Origin: Tenodera sinensis
Lineage: Eukaryota; Arthropoda; Insecta; Mantodea; Mantidae
Length of the DNA: 64,000 nt
Assembly (NCBI GenBank): GCA_030765045.1
Contig: CM060964.1
Coordinates: forward strand, 277,754,888-277,818,887
Direction of reading: 5' to 3'
Shown here: in pieces, positions 23,960 through 33,660 of the stretch
How positions within the stretch are numbered: the first letter of the stretch is position 1
Layout: the number at the start of each line of letters is the position of its first letter
Notes under the pieces: model-generated
The model's input: the letters and a program-made list of their open reading frames with translations, nothing else
Told to the model about the DNA's origin: nothing
Databases searched by the model: none
Program-made: the position numbers and the translations under genes

Positions 23960-24219
23960 TAAGGATAAGTGACCAGAATGTTGAATGACAACTGCTATTT
24001 TTACGGAATGTGGTATGCCGTCATCATTCTAGATTATTCCTGACCAATCGCAACAGTCCCATTATTAATGTGGCATTCGACTACCCATGTCTCAACTGTT
24101 TTTGAATGTATTACAATACATTCATTCAGCATAAACGTTCTGGCCACAATACACAATGGTTTGGTGCACGCATTATATTTATTTCAGTTTATAAGGCTAT
24201 CATTTTTGTAATATTTGCC

Positions 24220-24273
24220 ATTTTGTTCATTTGCATATACAGGATGATTTTGTTCATTTGCATATACAGGATG
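24220..24273. repeat. 27-bp tandem duplication overlapping the hairpin MITE edge
   Basis: Two exact copies (24220-24246 and 24247-24273) of a unit starting ATTTTGTTCATTTGCATATA and ending CAGGATG. The second copy's last seven bases are the first seven of the hairpin element's inverted repeat. Confidence 0.9.
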
Positions 24274-24851
24274 GAAGTGAAATGAACCACCAGACTTTAA
24301 CAGCAAATTTCTCATGTTGTGAATAACAAGAAAATCTTATACCAAAATGTTAAAAAGTTCATAGTTTTCTATAAAAAAATATTTTTATTAAAAAAATGTA
24401 TCACCACCTGGCTGAATTATTATTGATCGAAGGTTCTTGATTTATGGGTATGTTCATAGAAAATTGAATAGATGACAACTTTTTCCTTTGGCGTATTTCA
24501 ATAGATTCAATGGTTTTTGTATAAATTAAATTTAAAAACCCCACAGTTTATTGCAACGAAAAGGCAACTAATTGTGGGTTCCTTTAAATTTAATTTATAC
24601 AAAAACCATTGAATCTATTGAAATACGCCAAAAGAAAAAGTTGCCACTTACTCAATTTTCTATGAATATAGCCATAAATCAAGAATCTTCAATCAATAAT
24701 AATTCAGCCAGGGGATGATAAATTTTTTTGATAAAAATATTTTTTTCTCGTAAACTATAAACTTTTCAACATTTTGGTATTAGACTTTCTTCTTATTCAC
24801 AACATGAGAAATTCGCTGTTAAAATCTGACGGATCATTTCACTTCCACCTG
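24267..24851. mobile_element. Hairpin (foldback) MITE, Tc1/mariner-type TA target
   Basis: About 585 bp, almost entirely one inverted repeat: CAGGATGGAAGTGAAATGAA at the left and its near complement TTTCACTTCCACCTG at the right, with homology continuing inward about 270 bp per arm to a loop near 24540-24585. It is flanked by TA on each side (24265-24266, 24852-24853), as for Tc1/mariner-mobilised MITEs. No coding sequence. It lies in the 3' UTR region of element C. Confidence 0.85.
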
Positions 24852-24889
24852 TATTTTGCACTGTCCCAATATTTTTGGAAATGGGTATT

Positions 24890-25231
24890 GTAGTTCCTAA
24901 TTTCTCTATCATATATAATGGATTTTCTGTTAGATATTTCTGTAATTTAGTTTTAAAGGAATTTCCCTTTGCTCCTTTTAATGTTTTCAGGTAGCAAATT
25001 AAACGGTATAGAACTATATTTGATTGGGTTCTTTTCCAGGAACCTTTTGTATACCCTTGTAGATATGTCATTTTTGTGTCTTGTGTAATACTTGTATCAC
25101 ATTTTAAAGTGACTTTGGAATTAATTGTCAACAATACTACCTTATATACATAAAGTGATACAACTGTAAATATAGAGCTTGATATAAAATAATTTCTACA
25201 TGAATGTTTGGTGTCAGTATTATACATTGTT
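24890..25231 (-). pseudogene. Element C ORF2, extreme C-terminus
   Basis: The frame ends KGNSFKTKLQKYLTENPLYM and IEKLG. It is preceded by SLYVYKVVLLTINSKVTL and a decayed HDTKMTY segment, matching the SLYIYE...HNTR...LPxxIK...FKxxLKxYL pattern that ends CR1/L2-type reverse transcriptase proteins. It continues, after element B, at 34173. Confidence 0.78.
25218..25231. repeat. Left 14-bp target site duplication of element B
   Basis: TATTATACATTGTT, exactly repeated at 34159-34172. Immediately inside is the GTT run that forms element B's 3' tail. Confidence 0.92.
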
Positions 25232-25245
25232 GTTGTTGTTGTTTT

Positions 25246-26781
25246 CTAGTGCCTTGCATCTGGCAATGAAGCCATTAGCATTCGTGCTTTCCAATACTTT
25301 TGAACTGTAGTTTCTTCTGATCTTAATGCTTCACAGGTCTTCAAGTGGTCTTCATTCATTTCTGCTGGATCGTTACACAGGACACATATTGGTGAGGCTG
25401 AGATACCTATTCTGTAGAGATGACTTGCTAAGCAGTCGTGATTTGTCAATAGTCGGAAGGCTGCAACCACTGTTTTCCATGGTCTCTGGGGGATTATATC
25501 TGGGTTGGAAAGTAGTGTAATCCATTTTTTATCTTTGGCATTTGTTTCTATTTCTTGTAGGTATGAATGAGAAAATTTTTTAACGATCAATCGTTTTATT
25601 GAGGAATATGAGAAATTGAATTTAGACTTTTGTTTTATTGTTGTGCCTTTCTTTGCAAGTGAGTCTGCAGCTTCATTCCCCATGACTCCACAGTGTGCTG
25701 GAATCCATTGGAGCTGAACAGTCTTATTAACTTTTTGGAGTTGTGTTAACATTTTGTAGCATTCTCTAATTTTTGTTGACTTCTTTGTAGTATTTGAACA
25801 TATTCCCTGAATTGCAGCTTTAGAATCCGAAAGAATGACTGCCTTATTAAATTTATTTAAGGGAAGATTTAATAATTGTCGGAGAGCAATGTATATAGCC
25901 TCTATTTCTCCATCATAATTTGTTGTGTCTCTGCCAACAGAATGATAAAAGGAAAAATGTGAACACGTAACTCCAGCTCCAGTAAGGTTTTCCTTGGAGG
26001 ATCCATCAGTATATATGTGCAGCCATTCTTCTGTGGGATACCTAGTATTGATTGTTTCCAGAGCTAGAAGTTTTTGTATTTCTTTTGGTGTGTCTGATTT
26101 ACTTATTTCCTCTATTGATTCCAAATTGAAGGTAGGTTGCAATAATTCCAATGGATTTTCTCTCATAAGTAGATTTTCTCTGGTGTTAGGAATGTTCAAT
26201 TTGGATTTAATCTGTGTTACCTTTTCTAGGAAACTATTATGAGTTTTAAGGATTGAAGGGGGGAGGTTCTCTTCTGTCCATTTAGAGTTTGGCAGTCGTA
26301 ACATTTTCTCGTGTTGGAGCAATGCTTGTTCTTCCATTTTTGTTGTTATTGATGGGGTCCGTGTTAAGGCAAGCATGGCATCAGTAGGTGTGGATTTAAC
26401 TGCTCCAGTGATTAGGCGAAGAGCCTGATTTTGTATTTGTTCAAGTTTATTGATGTTAGCATTTGCTGCCGTTATTAAAACTTCAGAACAGTACAAGAGG
26501 TTTGGTTTAACATACATTTTGTATGTTGTGTTAAGGACTCTCCTTGAGCAGCCCCATTTAGCACCAGCTAACCTTTTCAGGATTTGCAGTTTCTTTTCAA
26601 CCTTTTCTGAGATGTTTGTTATATGTTTTTTCCAACTTAGCTTTCTGTCGAAAGTGATGCCTAAGTATTTGGCATCATCAACTGCTTTGAGTGGTTTACC
26701 ATTATAATTTATGTTAATATTAACTGGTTTGTATTTTAGTGTAAATAATTCATAATTTGTTTTTTCCTCATTGATAGTCAT
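25246..26781 (-). pseudogene. Element B ORF2, RT thumb + RNase H + C-terminal Cys region
   Basis: An uninterrupted 511-codon frame. Order: MTINEEKTNYELFTLKYKPV (after the catalytic box), AKYLGITFDRKLSWKKHI (thumb), WGCSRRVLNTTYKMYVKPNL, then RNase H: LHIYTDGSSKENLTGAGVTC (Asp), TNYDGEIEAIYIALRQLL (Glu), KAVILSDSKAAIQGI (Asp) and WIPAHCGVMGNEAADSLAKK (final Asp, with the conserved H in PAHCG). It ends FRLLTNHDCLASHLYRIGIS then CVLCNDPAEMNEDHLKTC. All RNase H catalytic residues are present. It is a piece of ORF2; the frame upstream is broken by a poly-T run at about 26851-26860 and by the SINE. Confidence 0.9.
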
Positions 26782-27935
26782 GAGGTTTTTGGAGCTCCAT
26801 TCATGTACTTTGTTTAGGGCTGCTTCTATTCTGTCTTTAATTAATTCGGTTTTTTTTTTTGGAGAGCCTGAAGTCCAAATGACTACATCGTCAGCAAATA
26901 AAGCAATTTTGGTTTCTAAAGTTTTTATTATTGATGGAAGGTCATGTATGTTGTAGTGTTTAACGCCCGCTTTTACTACTACGGCACCGCAGGCGGTGAC
27001 ACTGATGATACATGAAGATGGAGCACCGGTGGAATGAGATGGCAGGGGAAACCGGAGTACCCGGAGAAAACCCGCCCTGACGCCGCTTCGTCCACCACGA
27101 ATACCACATGCGGGTCCCTGGGATCGAACCCGGGCCGCCTAGGTGGTAGGCGAGCGCGCTAACCGCTCGGCCACGGCGCCACCAATGGAAGGTCATTTAT
27201 ATATATATGTTAAAGAGTGTTGTGCTCAGAACAGCACCTTGTGGAAGTCCTCAGTGTGTTTGTTTATATTTGGAAATGTATGTATTATATTTTATGGCAC
27301 AAAATCTTTGTGAAATAAACTGAGTTATCCATTTAAGCATGTTACTTTTCACACCTATTGATTGCAACTTCTCAATTAATTAGTTTCTCCAGACTGAGTC
27401 ATATGCTGATTTAAAATCAATGAATACTGCCAAGGTATCCTCCTTTCTATTGAAAGCTTCCTTGATGTCTTGGCTTAGTAGGAGTACATTTTCACTTGTA
27501 CTATGATTCTGTCTGAAGCCGGTCTGTGAACTATTAATTAAGTTGTAATATTCTAGGAACCAGTTAAGTCTAGATGCCACCATTCTTTCCATCACTTTTG
27601 CAATAACACTGGTCAAAGATATTGGCCTGAAACTATTAATATTGTTTGAGGGTTTGTTTTTCTTTAAAATCGGGATGATAATGGCTTTTTTCCAGTCGAA
27701 GGTACAGTCATTCTCCAACACGTGTTATATAGTTTAAGTAGGATTTCTTTTCCTTTCCTGCCAAGGTGTTTAATAAACTCTGGGTGGATCTTGTCAGGTC
27801 CTGGAGATTTTTTGTTCTGTAATTGTTCTATTGCTAAATCCAGTTCTGTTTCGTTAAAATCCTGAATAAAAATATCATTTCGTATACCTTTTGGCTTATT
27901 AGTTTCTCTGATAGTTTTTTGGATAGCCTTATCTT
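26782..27935 (-). pseudogene. Element B ORF2, RT fingers/palm, broken by a SINE
   Basis: Minus strand. 27721-27380 reads FDWKKAIIIPILKKNKPSNN, FRPISLTSVIAKVMERM, QTGFRQNHSTSENVLLLSQD and FIDFKSAYDSVW (motif A, catalytic Asp present). 26945-26870 reads KIALFADDVVIWTS (FADD intact). Between them lie the template-grip region and the SINE (26946-27184). 27935-27730 reads the fingers (PGPDKIHPEFI). A long A run (plus-strand T run at 26851) likely causes a frameshift after the catalytic box. Confidence 0.85.
26946..27184 (-). mobile_element. tRNA-derived SINE inserted in element B
   Basis: The minus strand begins TGGTGGCGCCGTGGCCGAGC: the A box TGGCCGAGCGGTT lies near the start and the B box GGTTCGATCCC about 40 bp on, so the head looks like a tRNA with a long variable arm. 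A non-tRNA body follows. It is flanked by an exact 12-bp duplication ATGGAAGGTCAT (26934-26945 and 27185-27196). It is not a functional tRNA gene, because the body continues past the discriminator position and the element has target duplications. Confidence 0.9.
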
Positions 27936-27940
27936 GTTTT

Positions 27941-27972
27941 TTATATGTATGTATGTGTATGTATGTATATAT
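27941..27972. repeat. TATG microsatellite at the 3' tail of element D
   Basis: Irregular TATGTATG/TGTGTATG repeats at the junction of element D's 3' end with element B. It most likely grew from the LINE tail repeat. Confidence 0.75.
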
Positions 27973-28249
27973 TTTCTGCGAATGGGTATTACGCGGTGGC
28001 AGAGTTAAATGTACAAATTAAGGTTACAAACAAAGTGCACAAACAATAGTAATACAATCATAATACAATAAAGAACAATAATAAAAATATAAGATGAAAT
28101 GCACTAAATACTAATTAACACTCATTAATTAATTATAACCAAATTAAATTTAGTATTAGTATTCACCATCAGTTCAATAAATGTCAAAAATACACTTGCG
28201 TAATCTTTATAGTAAATTACACAGCATTTACTTGATTTACAATATTTTT

Positions 28250-28644
28250 CGAAAATTTCTTCACAGATAAAGGACAGCCCTGAAAGACTGCTACAGGTAA
28301 TTCATTCCATTCCTCAATGGTTCTATTAACAAAGGAGAACTTTCCTACGTCGGTTCAGTGCCTTCTACCTTTAATTTTATACAAATGATCCTTTCTTCCG
28401 TAATATGTAGGGTTGTCCAATCTTTCACTAATACCCACCCATGCATTTGAACCACGATATGCTTGAAATAATGCGCATAACCTCTGCCTCTTACGCCGGA
28501 CTTTTAGAGGCTCCCATTCAGTCTCCTCCCCCTTTTTAGGCCCAAAAGATTTACCTCGTTTTATAAATTTTATAGCCCTTCTCTGTATTCTTTCTAGCGA
28601 ATCAATTTGACTAAGTCTATATGGTGAGACAGAATATTGACCAA
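28250..28644 (-). pseudogene. Element D ORF2, C-terminal part downstream of the solo LTR
   Basis: The minus strand reads VSPYRLSQIDSLERIQRRAI, then KFIKRGKSFGPKKG, KVRRKRQRLCALFQAYRGSN and FSFVNRTIEEWNELPVAVFQ, ending NAV-stop near 28220. This is the usual CR1 C-terminus (I-D-LERIQRRA... FFxRTIxxWNxLP). It belongs to the frame cut at WDPL (29190) by the LTR; one extra frameshift lies near the junction. Confidence 0.85.
28641..28644. repeat. 4-bp target duplication (CCAA) left of the solo LTR
   Basis: CCAA, repeated at 29185-29188. Removing 28645-29184 plus one CCAA rejoins the element D ORF2 region. Confidence 0.75.
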
Positions 28645-29184
28645 TGGAGGGTCGTTCATGTAAATATTTTTGTAAGAGTGTGTAAATTTCTAATTCTTTT
28701 AATTTGAGTGCATCAGGGACTTATTTTTTTTAATATTCAAGATAGCCAATGTTTTCTCGTCACTTTGAGTTCAACCAATGAGAACTGTTGCGCGGATGAA
28801 TACAAAAGAATGGCGGTGTTACGTCAGAGAGACGCCAGGGACTCTTTTTTTCATTGGCGTCTGTGAGCTCAAGTTGAAAGGATGTGTTTTTTTTAGATAG
28901 CGCGTGAACATGTAACTTTCATCCAAACCTTTATACAGTGTAGATTCTACCAAACTTTTATTCTGTGTAAAGTCTTTGAATAATTAATATGGTGCTAAAA
29001 GTGTAAATTAACGAATAAATACGTTGTGATAAAGGAACGTTGATTTATGCATTCCATTCTGTAACCACAACCCTGTAGATAAGAGTAGCGTCTGCTATCA
29101 CACATTTCATCATTCAGTAAAAACATTATTCCTGCTGCTATATTCTGGTATGCTATATAAAGACATAATTAAATAAAATCCGCA
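28645..29184. mobile_element. Solo LTR (540 bp) in element D
   Basis: Begins TGGAGGGTCG and ends AATCCGCA, i.e. 5'-TG...CA-3', flanked by CCAA on both sides. It interrupts ORF2 of element D. Inside are a TATA-like TTTATACAGTG (28930) and AATAAATACG (29011), compatible with an LTR promoter and poly(A) signal on the plus strand. No gag/pol and no second LTR are present, so it looks like the product of recombination between two LTRs. The superfamily (Gypsy or BEL) is undetermined. A 4-bp duplication fits either loosely. Confidence 0.78.
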
Positions 29185-29189
29185 CCAAT

Positions 29190-31501
29190 GGGTCCCAGCA
29201 TACTGCTCCATATTCCATAATCGGCCGCACCAAAGATTTGTAGGCAATTTCCCTGGACCTTCCGCTCCCCTTTTTCAGTACCCTCATTAAGAAATGTAAC
29301 GCTTTCCACGCTTTCCTGGATGTCGAATTTACCTGGTCGTCCCACCCAGCGTTACTCGCCAGGTACACTCCCAAATACTTGCAGCTATCTACCTGCAGAA
29401 TTTTTTCTCCGCCCATGTGATAGTTATGAACAATTTCCCTCTTAGATCTTCTAAATGCCATGGACTTACTTTTCTTAGCATTAATCGTCATCTTATTTGT
29501 AGCAGCCCAATTACTAATTTCATTTAAATCACCTTGAAGCAGAGACTCATCTATGGCATTCCGAATTTTATTATAGATAATGCAATCGTTTGCAAACAGT
29601 TTTATCTGACATTTAATATTTACACTTATATCATTAACAAAAATAAGAAAAAGTAGCGGACCCAGTACTGAGCCTTGGGGCACTCCCGAACTAACTGTGC
29701 CTCTCTCGGAGATTTCTTTACCTACTTTTACCTGCTGTGTTCTCCCATCCAGAAGCGCTTTGACCCATAAAACCACTCGTTTGTCTATTCCTGTGCCAGC
29801 TAGTTTCCCAATAAGTAAATTATGCGGCACTACATCAAATGCTTTAGAAAAGTCTATTACCACTGCATCAGTTCTTCCTCCTGCGTCCACTTCATCTGCT
29901 AGGTCTTGAAATAAGGAAGTTAATTGACTTTCGCACGAGTACGCAGGTCGAAACCCATGTTGCGCTTCCTTGAACCATTTTTTGTTTTCTAACTCCTCCC
30001 TTATACATTCTGCTATTAAATGCTCCATCAACTTACACACTATTGACGTTAAACTAACTGGTCGATAATTATTTATTTCTGTTTTATTACCCCCTTTATA
30101 AATAGGAACTACAATAGTGGTTTTCCAGTCTTCTGGTAAGTCACAGTTATTGATTGACATGTTAAACAAAAACATTAGATAGGGAATCACAGCTTCTCCC
30201 CCAATCTTCAATATTTCAGTAGGTATGTTATCGGGCCCCCTCGACTTTCGATTCTGCAACATCTTGATCCTTTTGCGTAATTTGCAAGCCATTATTTGAA
30301 AAGTAGATTCCCCACTATCTCCAATTACCTGTTCAGCATTATCATCCAACTTATGAAAAATAGATACAAAATGTGAATTTACTGCGTTCGCTTTGTCCTT
30401 ATCGCTTACTATAGCAATCCCATTTACGCTAAGATCTGGTATACTCTCCTTATTACCCCTGCGTCTATTTACATAATTGTAAAAGGATCTCCAACAGTTA
30501 TTTGCCCCACCAAAATTTTGTTCAAAAAACCGTTCTTGTGCTTGCAACTTTTCGTCTTGTAATTGTTTAGACAATTCCTTAAATCTATTAAAATGCCATT
30601 CAGATTTCTTCCTTTTATTAAACGCTCGCCTGGCTTTTCTTTTAAGTATCCTAATAGATTTTGTATAAAATTCTGGATCAGCGTTTTGTTTAATAATTTT
30701 GTATGGAACGTGCTTTTTAATTGTTTCCGAAATCAGTGTTTTAAAACTAACCCATGTTGCATTTACCCCGGAAGTAGATTGCACAAATAGCCTATATTGT
30801 TCACGGAGGAATATTTGAATAGCGGTCACGTCAGCACTGCGAAAATTCCAACTAATTACTTCTTCCCCTTCAGACCGGTTTCTCTGCCCCTTCCAGTTCA
30901 GTTCTAGTTGTACACTGCTGTGGTCACTTATACCTGGTAAAACCGCGTATGAGGAAAACAATGATTCCGGCCTGCATAAAAATACATCCAGTACAGCTGA
31001 TTGCCGGGTACCTGTTTTAACAACTTGCAGTAGCCCCTGATCCCAGATGAGAAGGTTAACCAGATTTTGAGCTTCGCCTCCTATTAACTGTCCGTCCCAG
31101 TTCACGTTTGGCAGATTTAAATCTCCTGCTAAGATATTATTATGTCGTGTTTCAGAAGCGATTTTTGCTACTAGTTTATGGAGAGTTACATAGTCGGATT
31201 CGCCAGGTGGTCTGTAGCAAGCTATTATTGTTACATTGTTCCCTTCATTTCTTTGATCGATAATTTCTATTGCCATGATTTCTACATCCTCTTCAACCCA
31301 CAATACTTTGCTGCTTAATTCTGATTTAGTACAAATAAAAATCCCCCCTCCCCTGCCATCCCTGTCCCTTCTGAACACCCTGTAATCTGATCTAAATACT
31401 TCCGCGTCATTAATATCAATGCTCAGCCATGATTCCGTACCTATAATTACATTTGGATTACATATTTCTACTAAATTCCAAAATTCTACAGTCTTACTCA
31501 C
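29190..31501 (-). pseudogene. Element D ORF2 (endonuclease + RT), long open frame with FAND in the catalytic box
   Basis: The 782-codon frame opens inside the endonuclease: IIGTESWLSIDINDAEVF, RDRDGRGGGIFICTKSEL, VTIIACYRPPGE, NNILAGDLNLPNVNWDG and VLPGISDHSSVQLEL (all endonuclease catalytic blocks). RT: KSRGPDNIPTEILKIGGEA, WKTTIVVPIYKGGNKTE, NYRPVSLTSIVCKLMEH, AQHGFRPAYSCESQL, VIDFSKAFDVVPHNLL, SGVPQGSVLGPLLFLIFVND, then KLFANDCIIY where FADD is expected: the first catalytic Asp is Asn (codon AAC, 29590-29600). It ends at an artificial stop within the solo LTR. The first residues (WNLVEICNPNVI) lie slightly inside the usual start. Confidence 0.92.
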
Positions 31502-31579
31502 AATACTACGACAATTTACCTGTAACAGCCTTAAAGAATCAGTCCTTACCTCTGAATTGTCGTTTCCTAGAAGTTGATG

Positions 31580-32622
31580 TCACTGCCGTTCCTGCACCTC
31601 GATGCCATCAGTCCACTTGGTTACTCTCTCGAACAACGCTGCCAAATTTGAAGATCCTCTTCGATTAAGGTGAACACCATCTCGTCCAAAGTCCCAGTTA
31701 CTAATCCACGAATTTGGGTCCAAAAACTGTACGTTAAGTCGCTCCGCTACCCATGAAAATGCATCATTCACTTGCATCACTTTCCTCCAGTTGACATCGC
31801 TTCGCCTCAAAACTCCACTAACAACGACTTTTGCTGAAGGAAACAGTTGTTTTCTCGTGTTAACGAGGTCGTACATGTCCCCCATTGCATAATTAACGCT
31901 CCTCTTTAGATCATTACTTCCAACGTGCAACACAATCGTCCGGTAGTCATTTCCATCTCGTTTTGCTTCCTCTCGATTTCCCTCTGTAGACCATCGGCCC
32001 TTATGCCAGGATAGCAAACCAACTCCGCATTTGGGTTTCCTGCATGTCTTATAATGGAGTCTCCTATTATTAGACATGATTTCTGATCTTTTTTTCCACC
32101 CTCCTCTTCTCGTGGCTTTCTTAGTTGGCGATTTTCTTCTTCAAGCCTCTGGATTTTTTCTTCTGCATCTTTCAGCTTCTCTCTTAATTCCCGCACTTCC
32201 TCCTGTAGCTGCTCCAGTTTTTTCTGGTTTGTAGTTACGATGTCATTACCCCTGCAGTCTTTGCATGCCCAATTTTCTTCAATGTCCTGGTCCCTCTTTA
32301 TTTTTTGGCAGCCCAAATGGTACCATTTCGCACAAGTGCTACACCGAAGACCTGACCTCAGCGCCTTGTTGCAGTTCCCACATCTTTCATCAGCTGTCGT
32401 GTTTCCAACAGGCCCAGGATTTAATTCGATTCCTCCTATCACAAGTAAACTTGCCAATACAAAAACCATAAAATAGCATTTCTTCGAAGTTCCGGTCGTT
32501 TCTGCCCGCTCGCTACCTGCTATCCGCGAACACCGGCCCGTCCACATTCCTATCCTCGCCCGGTAAAGCACCAGATCCACACCCATTGTTCTGCAGGTAC
32601 CTGGTCCCTGGTATGTCCGCAC
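31580..32622 (-). pseudogene. Element D ORF1: 2A-like motif, PHD finger, coiled coil, SGNH esterase (one frameshift)
   Basis: 32622-31906: the N-terminus is followed by a hydrophobic stretch VFVLASLLVIGGIELNPGP, a 2A-like ribosome-skipping motif except that the usual Asp before the Ile is Gly. A PHD-type zinc finger follows (CGNCNKALRSGLRCSTCAKW then YHLGCQKI...WACKDC), a coiled coil (KKLEQLQEEVRELREKLKDA), and the first esterase block CLIIGDSIIRHAG (Ser nucleophile in GDS). A frameshift near 31970-31990 moves to 32077-31580: TIVLHVGSNDLKRS, VVVSGVLRRSDVNWRK and WDFGRDGVHLNRRG (catalytic Asp and His in DGVH). ORF1 proteins with PHD and esterase domains are known in CR1-type elements. Confidence 0.88.
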
Positions 32623-32649
32623 TGCTCGACAGCTAAATGACGAATGCTT

Positions 32650-33660
32650 GGGGTATTGCTGTAATTAATTCTTTCTTAAAAATGGCTGCTTTTCTTCTCC
32701 AGTTTTGTACATCTTCTGGACACTTGGTTCTTTCGGCTTTGACTCTTGCTATATTTCTTTCGTGTTTTAACTTAGATAAAGATGGAGATCAAAAGTAGCT
32801 ATATTTCTTTAACTTTCCTTTGGGGATATGTGTTTTGGCTGCTGTCAATAATATTTCACAAATTTTTTTATTCATTTCATCTGTTGACTTGAACTCTGAT
32901 TCTAACAGTATATTACACTTCCCTTCTATCTCATTTTGGAAACTGGACCAATCTGCTTTTTTAAAATTCCAAGAAGTTTTAGTTTTTGGTTTGTTACTTT
33001 TATTTATTAGACCTCTTATGGAGTTTGTGGTGATTCTGTGGCCTGAACCTGGGTCTTCTTATTTCTCTTTTTGTATTGTCAATTATGTCAGATGACACCA
33101 TCAGAAGATCAGGATTTGTACCTGAACCATTATAATGAAGGTAAGTGGGTGGATCATTTGGACTAAATATTAATTCCATTGTTGATGAGTTTAATAGGTC
33201 TTCTATGACTCTTCCTGCTGAATTTATATCTCTGTAGCCCCACCTAGGGGAGTGTGCATTAAAATCACCTATTAAAATACTTTTGGGTTCTATGGGAATA
33301 GAATTTAGATCTAGTGTATTGTCTGGAGGATTGTAGATACTGTAAATGTTATAGTGGTAGTTACTTTTCCATATTTCAATTTTAACTATTTCTGATTTAT
33401 CTTGTTCTTCCATTGTTTTTTGGATTTGGATAGTAGCTTTCATATTTCTTTTAATTCCTGTAAGAATACCACTTGCTATTTGATGAGCTTTTGGAAGTAT
33501 ATGTGTAGTGTACTGATCCATTTCAAAGTATACTTCCTGTTCTTCTGATATATTGGCTTCTTGTACTGTGAAGACATCTATATCTTGGTCTTTTAATATT
33601 TTCATTAGCTCTTGTTTTTTAGGCTGGGACATGCCTCCTGCATTCCATTGTAGAATTCTT
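32650..33660 (-). pseudogene. Element B ORF2, endonuclease domain and linker
   Basis: The minus strand starts near 33660 with LRILQWNAGGMSQPKKQEL, the standard first strand of the APE endonuclease, then IDVFTVQEANISEEQEVYF, YNIYSIYNPPDNT, SILIGDFNAHSPRWGYRDIN and NGSGTNPDLLMVSSDII. After a frameshift near 33010 the SDH-type block and linker follow (NFKKADWSSFQNEIEGKCN), ending TAIPQAF where element D inserted. An APE-type endonuclease nicks target DNA for target-primed reverse transcription. Upstream there is no second ORF. Confidence 0.85.

Larger units (their letters stand above)
27935..32640 (-). mobile_element. Element D: CR1-like non-LTR element, near full length, with a solo LTR inside
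   Basis: Minus strand: ORF1 (32622-31580: 2A-like motif, PHD finger, coiled coil, SGNH esterase), ORF2 (31501 to about 28250: endonuclease, RT), and a 3' UTR ending in an ACATACAT-type repeat (plus-strand TATGTATG at 27941-27972). It lies inside element B between the endonuclease linker (TAIPQAF, about 32665-32640) and the RT fingers (KQDKAIQKTI, about 27930). No clear target duplication, which is common for CR1 elements. Confidence 0.88.

Noticed and set aside
27120..27184. A tRNA gene (A and B boxes on the minus strand)
   Set aside because: It is the head of a SINE: 12-bp target duplications and a non-tRNA body.
28780..28870. A GC-richer ATGGCGGTG segment as a host-gene first exon or promoter
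   Set aside because: It lies inside a 540-bp TG...CA unit with target duplications (solo LTR) within a retrotransposon.
32430..32470. Viral origin of the 2A-like motif
   Set aside because: It is inside a CR1-type ORF1 with PHD and esterase domains; such motifs are known in non-LTR elements, and no viral genes are nearby.
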